Shown: positions 11,155 through 22,681, numbered from the stretch's first letter. The stretch is 64,000 nucleotides of DNA from Ctena decussata (GCA_963989385.1 OZ022506.1:60895434-60959433), one strand, 5' to 3'. Numbers and translations: made by a program. Notes: a model not told the origin generated them from the sequence alone.

Positions 11155-14110
11155 ACAAGTAGCCCAAGGGCAACAACCACTCACCTGAGTTCTAAAATGT
11201 AAGCTTCCAGCTCAGGTAAGCTAATAAACAGGCTGCAATTCTATAGGATTCTATGACCTCATGGGGTGTGGCAAGTTTGGACCCCCAGGGACTTGATTGG
11301 CATGCTTTATATAGAGGACCACTATACATTGCTACATACTAAATACAAAAGCTCTTGGCCTTTATAATGGTTTCATAGAAGAAGATTTTTGAAGGTTCTT
11401 TAGCTATATAGCTCTATATAAACAAAAGGACCCCCTGGGGTGTGGCCAGTTTGGACCTCAGGTGCTTGATTGGCAGAATTTATGCAGGGGATCACTGGAC
11501 ATTGCTGCATACTAAATATGTAAGCTCTAAGCCTCATGGTTTCAGAAAACAAGATTTTTGAAGTCTTTCCCATAATAAGTCTATGGGAGCAGCATGGCCA
11601 ATTTGGATCCCAGGGGGCATGGTTGGCAGGATTTAAGTTGGAGACCACTAAACGTTGCAACATACTAAAGAAGTTAGCCCTGGGCCTCTGGGTTTAAGAG
11701 AAGAAGGTTTTCCCACTGTAAGTCAATGTGAGCTAATGACCCCAACGGTATGGCTAATTTGGACCCCAGGGGCATGGTTGGCAGGATTTGTGTAGGGAAC
11801 CACTAGACATTGCTACATAGTACATTATATAAGCTCTGGGCCTCATGGTTTCAAAGAAGTTTTTAGAAGATTTTCCCAATGTAAGTCTATGGGAGCTAAT
11901 GACCCCTGGCGTGTGGCCAATTTGGACCTCAGGGGCATGGTTGGCAGGATTTATGTAGGGGACCACTAGACATTGCTACTTGCTGCATATATAAGCTCTG
12001 GGCCTCATGCTTACAGAGACTAAGATTTTTTAAAATTTTCACATTGTAAGTCCATGGTAGCTTATGACCCTGTGGCTTGGCCAATTTGCACCCCAGGGGC
12101 ATGGTTGGTAGGATTTATGTAGGGGATCACTAGACATTGCCACATGCTACATATATAAGCTCTGGGCCTCATGGTTTCAGAGAAGAAGATTTTTGAAGAT
12201 TTTCTCATTGTAAGTCTATGGGAGCTTATGACTCCTGTGGTGTGGCCAAGTTGGACCCCAGGGGCATGGTTGGCAGGATTTATGTAGGGGACCACTAGAC
12301 ATTGATTTATGCTACATATATAAGCTCCATATATAAGCTCTGGGCTTCATGGTTTCAGAGAAGAAAATTTATAGGGTTTTCCCATTGTAAGTCTATTGGA
12401 GCTAATGACTGCTGGGGCATGGCCAATTTGAACCCCAGGGGCATGGTTGGCAGGATTTATGTAGGGGACCACTAGACATTGATTCATGCTACATATATAA
12501 GCTCCATATATAAGCTCTGGGCTTCATGGTTTCAGAGAAGAAAATTTATAAGGTTTTCCCATTGTAAGTCTATTGGAGCTAATGACTGCTGGGGCATGGC
12601 CAATTTGAACCCCAGGGGCATGGTTGGCAGGATTTATGTAGGGGACCACTAGACATTGATTCATGCTACATATATAAGCTCCATATATAAGCTCTGGGCT
12701 TCATGGTTTCAGAGAAGAAAATTTATAAGGTTTTCCCATTGTAAGTCTATTGGAGCTAATGACTGCTGGGGCATGGCCAATTTGGACCCCATGGGCATGG
12801 TTGGCAGGATTTATGTAGGGGACCACTAGACATTGCTACATGCTACATATATAAGCTCTGGGCTTCATGGTTTCAGAGAAGAAAATTTTTAAGGTTTTCC
12901 CATTGTAAGTCTACTGGAGCTAATGACTGCTGGGGCGTGGCCAATTTGGACCCCATGGGCATGGTTGGCAGGATTCATGTAGGGAACCACTAGACATTGC
13001 TACATACCAAATATATAAGCTCTGGGTCTCATGGTTTCAGAGAAGAAGATTTTAGAAGATTTTCTCATTGTAAGTCTATGGGAGTTTATGGCCCCTGGGG
13101 CGTGGCCAATTTGGACCCCAGGGGCATGGTTGGCAGGATTTATGTAGGGGACCACTAGACATTACTACATGCTATATATATAAGTTCTGGGCCTCATGGT
13201 TTCAGAGAAGAAGATTTTTGAAGATTTTCCCATTGTAAGTCTATGGGAGCTAATGACCCTCAGGGCGTGGCCAATGTGGGTCTCAGGGGCATGGTTGGCA
13301 GGATTCATGTAGGGAACCACTAGACATTGCTAAATACCAAATATATAAGCTCTTGGCCTCAGAGAAGATTATTTTTTAAGTTTTTCCCATTATGAGTCTA
13401 TGGGGGCTTATGGCCCCTGGGGCGTGGCCAATTTGGACCCCCAGGACTTGGTTGGCAGGATTTATGTAGGGGACCATTACAACATTGCTACATACTATAT
13501 GTATAAGCTCTGGACCACATGGTTCCAGAGAAGAAGATTTTTGAAGGTTTTTAGGCTATATAACTATTTATAAACAAATGACCCCCTTTGGGCGTGGCAG
13601 GGGCATGGCTGGCAGGATTTTAGTAGGGGAGCACTAGACATTGATACATACCAAATATACAAGCTATGGGCCTCATGGTTTCAGAGAAGAAGATTTTTAA
13701 AGATTTTCTCATTGTAAGGCTATGGGAGCTTATGACCCCCGGGGCGTGGCCAATTTGGGCCCCAGGGACATGGTTGGCAGGATTTTTGTAGGGGACCGCT
13801 AGACATTGGTTCATACTAAATATGTAAGCTCTGGGCCTCATGGTTTCAGAGAAGAAGATTTTTGAAGTTTTTCCCATTATAAGTCTATGGGAGTTATATG
13901 TTACCATGGCAACCAGAGTTCAAAACCAATCTGCCTTTAAACCTAATCTAGTCAATCCCCCACCTCAACAATGCTAGACATAAAATTTGATCAAGATTGG
14001 CCTGCTGGTTTAGGAGATATTGGTGTTTAAAAGTGTGGACGCCGACGATGCCGATGACACCAACGCCGACGACGACGAATGACGGACCAAGGCTATACAG
14101 GTGAGCTAAA
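11155..14110 (+). mobile_element. Type I element (copy E)
   Basis: It starts ACAAGTAGCCCAAGGGCAAC followed by CACTCACCTGAG, nearly the same start as the element at 16818, which also has the same monomers. The body is an array of monomers of about 165 bp with GGGGCATGGTTGGCAGGATT, GGGGACCACTAGACATTGCTAC and GGCCTCATGGTTTCAGAGAAG. It ends with a GACGCCGACGATG-type microsatellite and a degraded 3' hairpin of which only ACAGGTGAGCTAAAAA remains. A stray AGCTCAGGTAAGCTAA at 11210-11226 resembles a 3' end right after the 5' end. Confidence 0.65.
12291..12821 (+). repeat. Near-identical 3 x 177-bp triplication
   Basis: Three copies start at 12291, 12468 and 12645 and differ at only a few bases, whereas neighbouring monomers are about 164 bp and clearly diverged. 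The extra length is an ATATATAAGCTCC duplication inside the unit. This is local, recent amplification within an older array. Confidence 0.9.
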
Positions 14111-14670
14111 AAGGTTAAAGGTCAAACTATGCTCATCATTTGTTTACATCCATTTCCAAATGGTACTGAAAAAAAGGATATTTGAATATTTTTCTATGTA
14201 TTTCTATGGTTCAAACCCTGAACCCCCTGGGGCGGAGCCATTTTGGATCCTGGGGCCATCATTTGAATAATCTTGGTAAAGGACCACTAGGCAATGCTAC
14301 ATTCTAAATTTCAAGCATCTGAGCCTTACAGTTCTGAAGAAGAAGATTTTTGAATATTTTTTGGACCCTGGAGCCACCATTTGAACAAACTTGGTAAAAG
14401 ACAAAGGCAATGCTACATACCCAAGCGTCTGAGCCAAGCAGTTCAGGAGAAGATTTAAAGTATATTTTAGTTTCGAACCCATATCCCCACCATTTTAACA
14501 AACTTGGTAGAAGACCACTAGGCAATGCTACATACCAAATTTTAAGCATCTGAACCAACTGGTTCTAAAGAAGAAGATTTTTGAATATCTTTCAATGTAT
14601 TTCTATGGTTCTAACCCAGGACCCCCTGGGGCAGGGACATTTTAGACCCTGGGGTAGTTATTTGAACATA

Positions 14671-15443
14671 TAGTCCGTTTGCTCCCAAATGCAAACGGCA
14701 TCCCCAATATTTTCTCAAAATTGGTGAGAAGTACAAGATTTTCGAATTGCTCATTCTTAATTTTCATCCTATACATAACAAAATCATAATTTTGCAGAAA
14801 TGTGAGGTTTTGCATAAAAAAGTTTCTATACAAAAACAGGACCTAAAATATGTCACTTTCACCTCTTAATTACAAGGGAGTAAAAGTTGGCTGTTGGAAT
14901 TCCCGTTTAGTTTTACGCGTTAGAGCACGTGACCAATGTATGCTATCCCTAGAACAAAATTTGCATAATTAATTGAAATTTTATTCTGAATCCATTGTTT
15001 TCTACTTTTTGTCTCACTCATATATTATCAAATTTTAAAACATACATTTTTACTCGCAAAATAAAATAATAGCTCAATGTTTATTTACAACATAGTATCA
15101 CCTGACTAGTGATACCATGCGTTACGTGTGCGGACAGGCGAACACATTTTACTATTTCATTCATATACGCCCACACCTGTAGTAAACAATGAGTTTACGC
15201 TATTGCCTATCAACAATATTTTGGCTGTTCTAACAAGCACACGACGCCCTTTAGTGAAATTGCTCAGTTTTTGCATTACTATCAATGGAAAATATTTTAC
15301 AAAAGCATCCAAAAATTTGGACTTTCCGTATTCTGTTAGGTATAATCATAGGAATCATTAGGACATTAGAACATTTGATGGAACTTTCATCGTTTTCGAG
15401 AAAATAAACAAAACCCCGTTTGCACTTGGGAGCAAACGGACTA
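14671..15443. mobile_element. TA-flanked TIR element with self-folding ends
   Basis: The left end starts TAGTCCGTTTGCTCCCAAAT and the right end is its inverted copy; the 28-bp ends differ at one base. Each end also folds on itself, because CCGTTTGC is followed eight bases later by GCAAACGG. TA dinucleotides flank the element, as for Tc1/mariner-type insertion. Removing it restores the type I monomer around ATTTGAACA...CTTGGTA. The interior is 700 bp of AT-rich DNA with no transposase motif, so it is non-autonomous. Confidence 0.8.
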
Positions 15444-16817
15444 TACTTGGTAAAAGACCACTAAGCAATGCTACATACCAAATTTTAAGCATCTGAGCCA
15501 CATGATTTTGAAGGAGAAGATTTTTTAATATATTTCTATGTACTTCTATAGTTCAAATCTAGGACTCCCTGCGGCGGGGCCATTTTGGATCTTGAGGCCA
15601 TCATTTGAACAAACTTGGTAAAGGACTACTAGGCAATGCTACATACCAAATTTCAAGCATCTAAGCCTTGAGGTTCAGAAGAAGAAGATTTTTGAAAATT
15701 TTTCTCTGCATTTCTATGGTTCAAACCTTGGACTCCATGCCAAGGGGCCATATTTTTGAATATTTTTCTCTGCATTTCTATGGTTCAAACCTTGGACTCC
15801 ATGCCAAGGGGCCATTTTGGACCCTGGGGCCCCCATTTGTATAACCTTGGTAGAAGACCACTAGGCAATGCTGCATACCAAATTTCAAGCATGTGAGCCT
15901 TGTCATTCTGAAGAAAGAGATTTTTGAATATTTTTCTATGTATTTCTATTATTCAAACCCAGGACCTCCCGGCGGGGCCATCATTTGAACAAACTTGGTA
16001 AAGGACCACTAGGCAATGCTTCATACCAAATTTCAAGCATCTGAGCCATGCAGTTCTGAAGAAAAAGATTTTTTAGTATTTTTCTATGTATTTCTATGGC
16101 TCAAACCTGGGACTCCCTGCCCTGGGGTCATTTTGGACCTTGGGGCCACCATTTGAACAAACTTGGTAGAGGACCATTAGGCAATGCTACATAACAAATT
16201 TCAAGCATCTGAGCCAAGCAGTTCTGGAGGAGGAGATTTTTAAGTGTATTTAGTTTCAAACCCAAGACCCCCTGCCCCAGGGCCATTTTGGACCCTGGGG
16301 CCACCATTTGAATAAACTTGGTAGAGGACCATTAGGCAATGCTACATACCGAATTTCAAGCATCTGAGCCAAGCAGTTCTGGAGAAGAAGATTTTGAATT
16401 TAAAGAGTAACTACACTTCAGGAACTGACTGAATCAGATCCCAAACCTTGAAGTATATCTTAGTTTCGAACCCACGACCCCCCGCCCCAGGACCATTTTG
16501 GCTCATGGGGCCACCATTTGAACAAACTTGGTAGAGGTCCACTAGACAATGCTTCAGACCAAATATTAAAGCCCTAGGCCTAGCGGTTTCAGAGACGATG
16601 TCATTTAAAGCAAATTGTTATTGACGGACAACACATGACGCACAACAGACGACAGACACTGGGTGATCACAATAGCTCACCCTGAGCCTTTGGCTCAGGT
16701 GAGCTAATCAAAGCTGAAACCATCAAGGGGAAATAACTCAAAAAGTAAGACAGCAAGAGTTGCCATTCTTATTTGCGACACATTGTCATGACTTGTTCTA
16801 CATATCTGTAAAGTATG

Positions 16818-18790
16818 ACAAGTAGCCCAAGAGGGCAACAATCGCTCACCTGCCAGTACCAATGTGAGACCCAACACCCCCTACCCCATGTAGGCAGAAT
16901 GTTTGGACCCCAGGGGCATGGTTGGTTGGCAGGATTTATGTCGGGGACCTCTTAACATTGCTACATACTAAACATTTATGCTCAGAGCCAGATAGGAAGA
17001 AGTTTTATGTGTAAAGCTCTAAATCTCAATATTAATAAATGACCCCAGGGTGTGGCCAGTTTGAAACCCAGGGGCATGATTGGCAGGATTTATGTAGAAT
17101 ACCACTAAACATTGCTACACACTAAATATCTATGCTCTGAGTTTCCTAATTTCTGAGAAGAAGATTTTTAAAGGTTTTTAACCATTAAGCTCTTTATAAA
17201 CAAATGACCCCCTGGGGTGATGCCAATTTGGATCCCAGGGGCATGCCTGGCTGGATTTATTTAGGGGACCACTAGACATTGCTACATGCTAAATATATAA
17301 GCTCTGGGCCTCATGGTTCCAGAGAAGAAGATTTTTGAAGATTATTTAGCCATATATAGCTTTACACAAACAAACAAATGACCCCCCTAAGGTGTGGCCA
17401 GTTTGGACCCCAGGGCCTTGATTGGCAGGATGTAGGAGACCACTAGACATTGTTACATATATAAGCTCTGGGCCTTATGGTTTCAGAAAAGATTCTTTCA
17501 GTTTTTCCCATTATACGTAACTAATGACCCCCGGGGCATAGCCAAATTTGGACCCCAGGGGCATGATAGACACGATGTAACTATGTAGGGGACCAAAAGA
17601 AGATTTTTTAAGTTTTTCCCATTATAAGACTTAGGGAGCTTAAAGGAGCCCCAGGGTGTGGCCAATTTGGACCCAGGGGCATGGTTGGCAGGATTTATGT
17701 AGGAAACCACTAGACATTGTTACATACTACATATATAAGCTCTGGGCCTCATGGTTTCAGAGAAGAAGATTTTTAAGTTTTTCCAATTATAAGTCTATAC
17801 GAGGGTCATCCAATAAGTCCTGCAAACGGCTGAGTTTCAGGCAAATGATAATTAAAAACAAATCAAGCAATCCACATTCCTACATTGCATCTTTCCTTCT
17901 TTCCAGTCAACAATTTCCAGAAACGTCATGATCTTGCAAATGGCGTTGCTAGGCAACTGAAGAATACTACCATTATGGGTGTTGCAGTGGCTTCTAGTTG
18001 TCTATTTAAGATCCCCTAGCTTAGTTCAGAATCCTTGTAAATATCTGAAAATTGCTGGGAGATACGGAAAATAATACTGAAGTTAGTACACGGTACCAAG
18101 GTTAAGATATTGCCATCAGTCAAGATATAATTATTGTTCAAAGGAAGATCACCATCTTTTTCGGGCAGCTAAAGTATCATATAGAATGAGTATATGAAGA
18201 AGAGGCTTTCACAGCAGATGAAGTGTTTCCTAAACTGCCATTAATTTGTTATCAAAGAATAGTCCCGAGATGCTGAAATGTAGATATAAGAGAAAATATA
18301 ATCTTCAAGTCTTATTCAATGTCATTTGCAGCCTTAAGAAACCAGAGGTAAATGTCAAAAACTGTCAAAAACTAAAATGTTGCTAAAATTCTGTATTATA
18401 ATCTTGTTGCCTAGCAAGCACATTTGTCTGGTAATGTGAAGTGACAATTGTCTCTTATTTGAATTCTTAAATATAAGGCGATAACTTTAGAACATGAATT
18501 ATTGTAATTTGAAAGAATAATAAACATGTATGCAGGAATTTTCTTCCCCTAACCTCTTGTAGAAAACGTCATGTTTGTGCAATTTCACCGCTGGTATGGC
18601 TTACACCTTTGCGTTCAAAACCCTCCCATATCCGAGAAAGGAATAGCACATGTATGATTTTTAGCACATATGTGTATTATATACGTAAGCTGTTAATGGT
18701 GTAATTTGATAACCCTACCTCAATTGATAAAGCAGTAATGATGGCGTTTGCAAGACTTATTGGATGACCCTCGTAAAAGCTAATGAGCCT
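16818..18790 (+). mobile_element. Type I element (copy E3), 3' truncated
   Basis: It starts ACAAGTAGCCCAAGAGGGC followed by CGCTCACCTG, inserted in a type IV monomer. Its monomers carry GGGGCATGGTTGGCAGGATT as in copy E. A mariner-like element interrupts it at 17800-18773: the repeat reads AAGTCTATA before and AAAGCTAATGAG after. Soon after 18790 the repeat stops without microsatellite or hairpin, so the 3' end is lost. Confidence 0.6.
17800..18773. mobile_element. Mariner-like non-autonomous element
   Basis: The terminal inverted repeats begin CGAGGGTCATCCAATAAGTC and match at 28 of the first 29 bases. Both ends are flanked by TA, the duplicated target of Tc1/mariner elements, and CGAGGGT with an A-rich continuation is typical of mariner ends. 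The 974-bp length is close to a mariner copy, but no frame shows the transposase signature, so it is either heavily decayed or an internal replacement. It lies within type I copy E3. Confidence 0.8.
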
Positions 18791-19079
18791 TGGTTCCTAC
18801 AGATGTGTCTGCTCTGGGTCTACACTCTTTACCTAGTTGCTCAGGCATTTGTCTTGTCAAAATATCCAGTGATTGTGATAATTAATTGCAACTGTATTTT
18901 GTTCTATACTGTGGTGAATCGATGTGTTGTCCATAATGCACCCTTTTTGTGATCCTGGGTTATTTAAACTTACCTAATTGTGTTATCTCGGTAATAACTT
19001 CTACTGTTCCTGGAGATAAAATTCAATTTATGCAAATAATGTGGACACAGGATCAATTTATACCTCCACTATTATATTC
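18791..19079. other. Low-copy DNA, no feature seen
   Basis: No repeat, domain or RNA gene is recognisable in this AT-rich stretch between the truncated type I element and the LINE remnant. Confidence 0.5.
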
Positions 19080-20400
19080 TATGCTATTCTATCCCATGGG
19101 CACCACAGATGACTTCGAAACAATCCCTTTCCATCTTGTCCTGTTTTCAGCTGCCCTAGTTGAGCTGGCAAAATCCATCCCTGTCCACTCTCTAATATTG
19201 TCTTCCCACCTCTTCTTCTTTTTCCTTTCACTGTGCCCTGTAGAATAGTCTTTGCTAAACCAGAAGACCTTGAGACATGTCCAAACCACCTTAGTTTCGG
19301 TTTCTTGACCAGCATCAGGAGTTCATCATATTCTCAAATGGCTGCTTGGATCTTTCTGCGAACCTCCTCGTTGGTTATATGGTCCTTGTATGAAATGTTC
19401 AGTAACCCTCGGTAGCATCTCAACTTAAAGACCTGCATTCTTTTCTATAACTCTGCTGTCAAGGTCCACGATTCACAGGTAAGTACAGAAATATGGAAAT
19501 GACAAGGGAGCGCATAAGTTCCACCTTTGATCCAAGAGATATATTGTTATCTCTCCAAACTGGTTTCAGCTTGGTAAGAGTTGAAGTGGCTTATGCAATG
19601 CTTGAGAGAACCTCCTGTTTTAAGCCATCATCTGAGACAACTTGCTCCAACGTAATTGAAGCTTGTTACCGTACCCTGCTTCTGCCCTTTTACCCTGATC
19701 TCCCTCTGGATGCCATCTGTGCTGTTTGTCATCAGTTTGTTCTTCTAAACACTGATCTCCATCTTATACCTTGTGCAGGGTTTGTCGAGGCTTTTAACTA
19801 CTGCTTCTAGTTCCTGCTCTTCCTCAGCTTAGTAACAGCGTCTGTGTCATCGGCAAACCGCAGATTGGTAATGTTTTTGCCGCCTATGCTAACCTTTCTG
19901 TCATGTTCTTCCAGAGCATCAGACATGATTCGTTCGAGAAAAATATTGAAGAGGGTGGGTGACAGAAGACATCCTTGTCTTACTCCAACTGTTGTTCTGA
20001 ACCATTCTCCTGTGTTGCCATTCATCAGGACTGCACTTGTAGCCTTGTCCTATAGCTGCTAGATTTGCAATGGTATTGTACTTCCACATGGTGGCCCATA
20101 ATTAAGGCTGCATGCCATATCCTGTCAAAGGCTGTCTTGAAATCAATGAAGACATGGTACAAATTCTGCTGATGTTGGAGATACTTTTCACACAGGATTC
20201 TAAGGTTGAAGATCTGTTCTGTGGTGCTCCTTCCAGCTCAGAAGCCAGCCTGTTCTTCAGCAATTATCTCTTTGGCTTGTGGTTTAAGCCTGTTCAAGAT
20301 GACTTTCAGCATGACTTTGCTTGAATGACTGTTGAGGCTGATGGTTCTGTAGTTCTGGCAGAGCTGTATAGGTTGCCTTTTTTGAGAAGTGTAATTAAGG
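19080..20400 (-). pseudogene. LINE reverse transcriptase, 3' half, decayed
   Basis: On the minus strand this is the reverse transcriptase core and C-terminal part of a non-LTR retrotransposon. Visible motifs in order are NYRTISL and LNRLKPQAKEIIAEEQAGF (near 20240-20360), FIDFKTAFDRIWH, GVRQGCLLSPTLFNIF (near 19970) and the catalytic FADD (near 19845). The C-terminal KLRWFGHVSRSSGLAKTI follows at about 19230-19300. Frames change several times and stops occur, for example just after AGF. It continues the antisense copy that starts at 22055; an 800-bp insertion (20402-21200) separates the two parts. The endonuclease domain is absent. The exact LINE clade is not certain. Confidence 0.85.
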
Positions 20401-20401
20401 G

Positions 20402-20840
20402 ATGAATTTTTCTGAGGTTTATCGATGTGTAAACTACATTCGAGCCTTTGAGATGAGATGCTACCGAAGGTTACTGAACATTTCGTACAAGGACCATATA
20501 ACCAATGAGGAGGTTCGCAGAAAGATCCAAGCAGCCATTGGAGAATATGATGAACTCCTGACACTGGTCAAGAAACGGAAACTAAGGTGGTTTGGCCACA
20601 TCTCAAGGTCTTCTGGTTTAGCAAAGACAATTCTTCAGGGCACAGTGAAAGGAAAAAGAAGAAGAGGTAGACAGAAGAAGAGGTGGGAAGACAATATCAA
20701 GGAGTGGACTGGAATGGATTTTGCCAGCTCAACTAGGGCAGCTGAAGACAGGACAAGGTGGAAAGGGATTGTTTTGAAGTCAGCTGTGGTGCCCCAACGA
20801 CCTAGTAAGGTTATGGGATAGAATAGAATAGAAAATAGAA
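20402..20840 (+). pseudogene. LINE 3' fragment, sense, with ATAGA tail
   Basis: An open frame from about 20440 to 20820 encodes the last part of the same LINE protein: MRCYRRLLNISYKDHITNEE, KKRKLRWFGHISRSSGLA and KRRRGRQKKRWEDNIKEWTG. It ends at a TAG followed by a short TAGAA repeat tail, typical of this kind of LINE 3' end. It is 5'-truncated, opposite in orientation to the surrounding antisense LINE, and better preserved, hence younger. The first 35 bp (20402-20440) are not LINE but match, inverted, 20900-20945. Confidence 0.85.
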
Positions 20841-21200
20841 ACTACATTGGGTCACGTGCAAAGTGAATGAACACCATAGGGGTTCATGTAAACTTTGCTA
20901 GTGACCCAATGTAGTTTACACTTGGATAAATCTCAGAAAAATTAAGTTCATTGCTTATCAATCAAAACCGCGATGAAAAATCATATATAAGCACTAAAAC
21001 TGAAAGAGTAAAACATGTACATACAGTTTTTCTGCTAGCAGCCGATGTCCAATCAGACTGTAGAGTCATTGTTTATTTTGACTTCATTGACGTCGCGTGG
21101 CTCAATGTAATTATTGGAATGTAAACTACATTAGATTCCCATGGTTTACTATAGGGCTTTTCAGTAAATACACCAAGAATGTAAATACATGTATTAATCA
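20838..21200. repeat. Foldback sequence around AAACTACATTGGGTCAC
   Basis: AAACTACATTGGGTCAC at 20839 and GTGACCCAATGTAGTTT near 20900 form an imperfect palindrome of about 80 bp. GTAAACTACATT also occurs at about 20430 and 21122. The stretch 20402-20440 is the inverted equivalent of 20900-20945. This looks like an unclassified TIR or foldback element into which, or beside which, the sense LINE fragment was inserted. Boundaries within the antisense LINE are 20402 and about 21200. Confidence 0.5.
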
Positions 21201-22055
21201 GCGACTGAGTCCATTGGGGTAGGCCATTCACCAGTTCTCCAGATCCTGTTATAGATATCTGTTAAAACATCGATCATGGTCTCCCCGCCAGCTTGAACAA
21301 TTTCTGCTGGTATATTATCAACTCCGGAAGACTTCCCCTTCTTTAGTGCTGCTACTGCAATCTCAACTTCCTCACGAAGGATCGGTTGTTGATCTTCTTC
21401 TGATGGTTGATTACGATCCAGGACTGCATTGTCACCATCAGTCTCATGAGCAATATTCTGTCCATCTGCTGAGAATCTCTTGTTCCTCAGTAAGGCATTT
21501 CCCAGACCTGTCCTGGATAGTTGTGGATCTACCCTGTTTCTCTGAAGTTAGATCCTTCACCAGCTGGTATGCTTTCTGGCTGTTATTTTTGTTCAAGCAA
21601 GTTTCGATCTCCTCACACTGGCTAGCTATCCAGTCCTCCTTAGCTTTCTTCACTGCCTTTGGAATCCTCTTGTTTGCTTCCCTGTATTCTTTTGCTCCTT
21701 CTGCTTCATACCGCTTCTTCTTCAAATTTCTCCTCTCATCACAGAGGTTGAAAAGTTGACTGGTGACCCAGGCTTTTTTCGGTGATGTTCCTTCCCAAGT
21801 ATCTCACTGGCTGCATCAGTCACTACTGTATTGTAGGTGGTAATCATGGTATCTATGTCCATGTCATATCATCCCTCAGACCAATGAGTGGTGCAAATTT
21901 CCCACCCACTGTTGCTTGAAAAGTGCATGCTACGTCTGAGTCCTTCAACTTTTCAAGATCAAACTTCATGCAGTCTTGTCTGGGCTTTCTAGCCTTTTTC
22001 AGACAAAATCGGAAGGCCATCATCACCAGGTCATTGTCACTTCAATTGTAAACGG
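21200..22055 (-). pseudogene. LINE 5' part of reverse transcriptase region, decayed
   Basis: Read antisense, this is the linker and N-terminal reverse transcriptase region of the same LINE. The clearest stretch (21725 to 21444) includes AEGAKEYREANKRI, KKAKEDWIASQCEEIETCL and TSEKQGRSTTIQDRSGKCLT. It is followed toward 21230 by KKGKSSGVDNIPAEIVQAGG. Upstream (21780-22050) a lower-quality frame gives FDLEKLKDSD and GGKFAPLIGL. The copy is 5'-truncated near 22055, so the endonuclease is missing. The protein continues at 20400 after the insertion. Confidence 0.85.
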
Positions 22056-22578
22056 GGTTTGCACACAGCTTTTGATTATCACTAACCCAACATCCTGATA
22101 TGACTAAAATACTGTTAAAAAAGGATGTAAAATCTCAAGTCATCCATTCATCTTTACAATACACTATACACTTTTAGATATAAATCATTGCTAACTGCAT
22201 GCATAATAATACTTGTCAAAATCAAATGGAAATTGAACAGTTCCAGTTTTCTTCTAGTATAAAACATCCAATGCTTAAGAATGTATTACAGATCCATTTC
22301 ACAGCAGTCATGACACCATCCATGCCAGTCAAAATAATTTGGGGATGGAACAGCTTTATTTTTCTTTGAGCATGAAACATCAAATGCCTACTGTAACAGA
22401 TCCGTTCCTCAGCAGGCATGATACCATCCATGACAGTCTGTTTTGGAGCAGTCCTAAATGCTCAATGCCAGCCTAATCATCCTAATGGTATGAAGTATAT
22501 AATTAAAGAGACTGGCAGGGATTTTTTCATGGCTGGTGTTGATAGGACATGTTATTGCATAGCAGAGATAAAGACTAA
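22056..22578. other. Low-copy DNA with a short local duplication
   Basis: No gene is recognised. A segment with CAGCAG/GCATGA.ACCATCCATG occurs twice about 115 bp apart (near 22300 and 22412), a partial tandem duplication. Nothing else stands out. Confidence 0.5.
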
Positions 22579-22681
22579 CAGGGGCCCAATCGCCCACAGC
22601 TCCTAAATTTTGGGCTGGAAATTGGAGAAAATGCCCATACCTCTAATGTTAAATTTTGAATTTTGGCAGTGTGGGTCCCTA
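22579..22681. repeat. Small MITE-like repeat, inverted copy at 30053-30170
   Basis: The left end is CAGGGGCCCA and the right end GTGGGTCCCTA, short inverted termini. The internal sequence (TGGAGAAAATGCCCATACC, TTGAATTTTGGCAGT) is present, inverted and slightly diverged, at 30053-30170. Flanks share GACTAA. A target duplication could not be assigned. Confidence 0.55.

Larger units (their letters stand above)
11130..16707 (+). mobile_element. Type I element (copy E2), host of copy E
   Basis: The 5' end is ACAAGAGGGCCCACTCACCTGA at 11130. Only about 25 bp later a second type I element begins at 11155 and runs to 14110. The body of E2 resumes at 14111 with monomers of about 160-170 bp marked by CCACTAGGCAATGCTACATACC and CATTTGAACAAACTTGGTA. 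The 3' end (16620-16707) has an ACG-rich microsatellite, TGGGTGATCACAATAG and the hairpin CACCCTGAGCCTTTGGCTCAGGTG, then AGCTAA. A TA-flanked element is inserted at 14671-15443. E2 itself lies in a type IV array, whose monomer resumes at 16708. Confidence 0.65.
8056..16817 (+). mobile_element. Type IV element remnant, split into three parts
   Basis: Fragments at 8056-8466, 10385-11129 and 16708-16817 belong to one type IV copy. The first part matches the interior of the copies at 26011 and 27156 (CTGCTAAAA...CAGCCACCAT, then a T/G tract near 8215-8250). The others are its monomers of about 157 bp with AAGGGGAAATAACTCAAAAAG and GACCTGTTCTACATATCTGTGAAG. The copy is broken by a type II element (8467-10384) and a type I block (11130-16707). 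The 5' end is missing against the type I end at 8055, and no 3' hairpin is seen after 16817, where another type I element begins. Confidence 0.65.

Noticed and set aside
16681..16707. Rho-independent terminators at the CCTGAGCC...GGCTCAGG hairpins followed by A runs
   Set aside because: The hairpins end mobile elements, are followed by A and not T on the same strand, and the genome is eukaryotic.
18764..19248. Hydrophobic open frames suggesting a membrane protein
   Set aside because: Short, overlapping frames in AT-rich DNA and antisense LINE; no conserved motif or start context.
21346..21759. 137-codon plus-strand open frame
   Set aside because: It is antisense to the LINE coding sequence on the minus strand (21444-21725) and has no features of its own.
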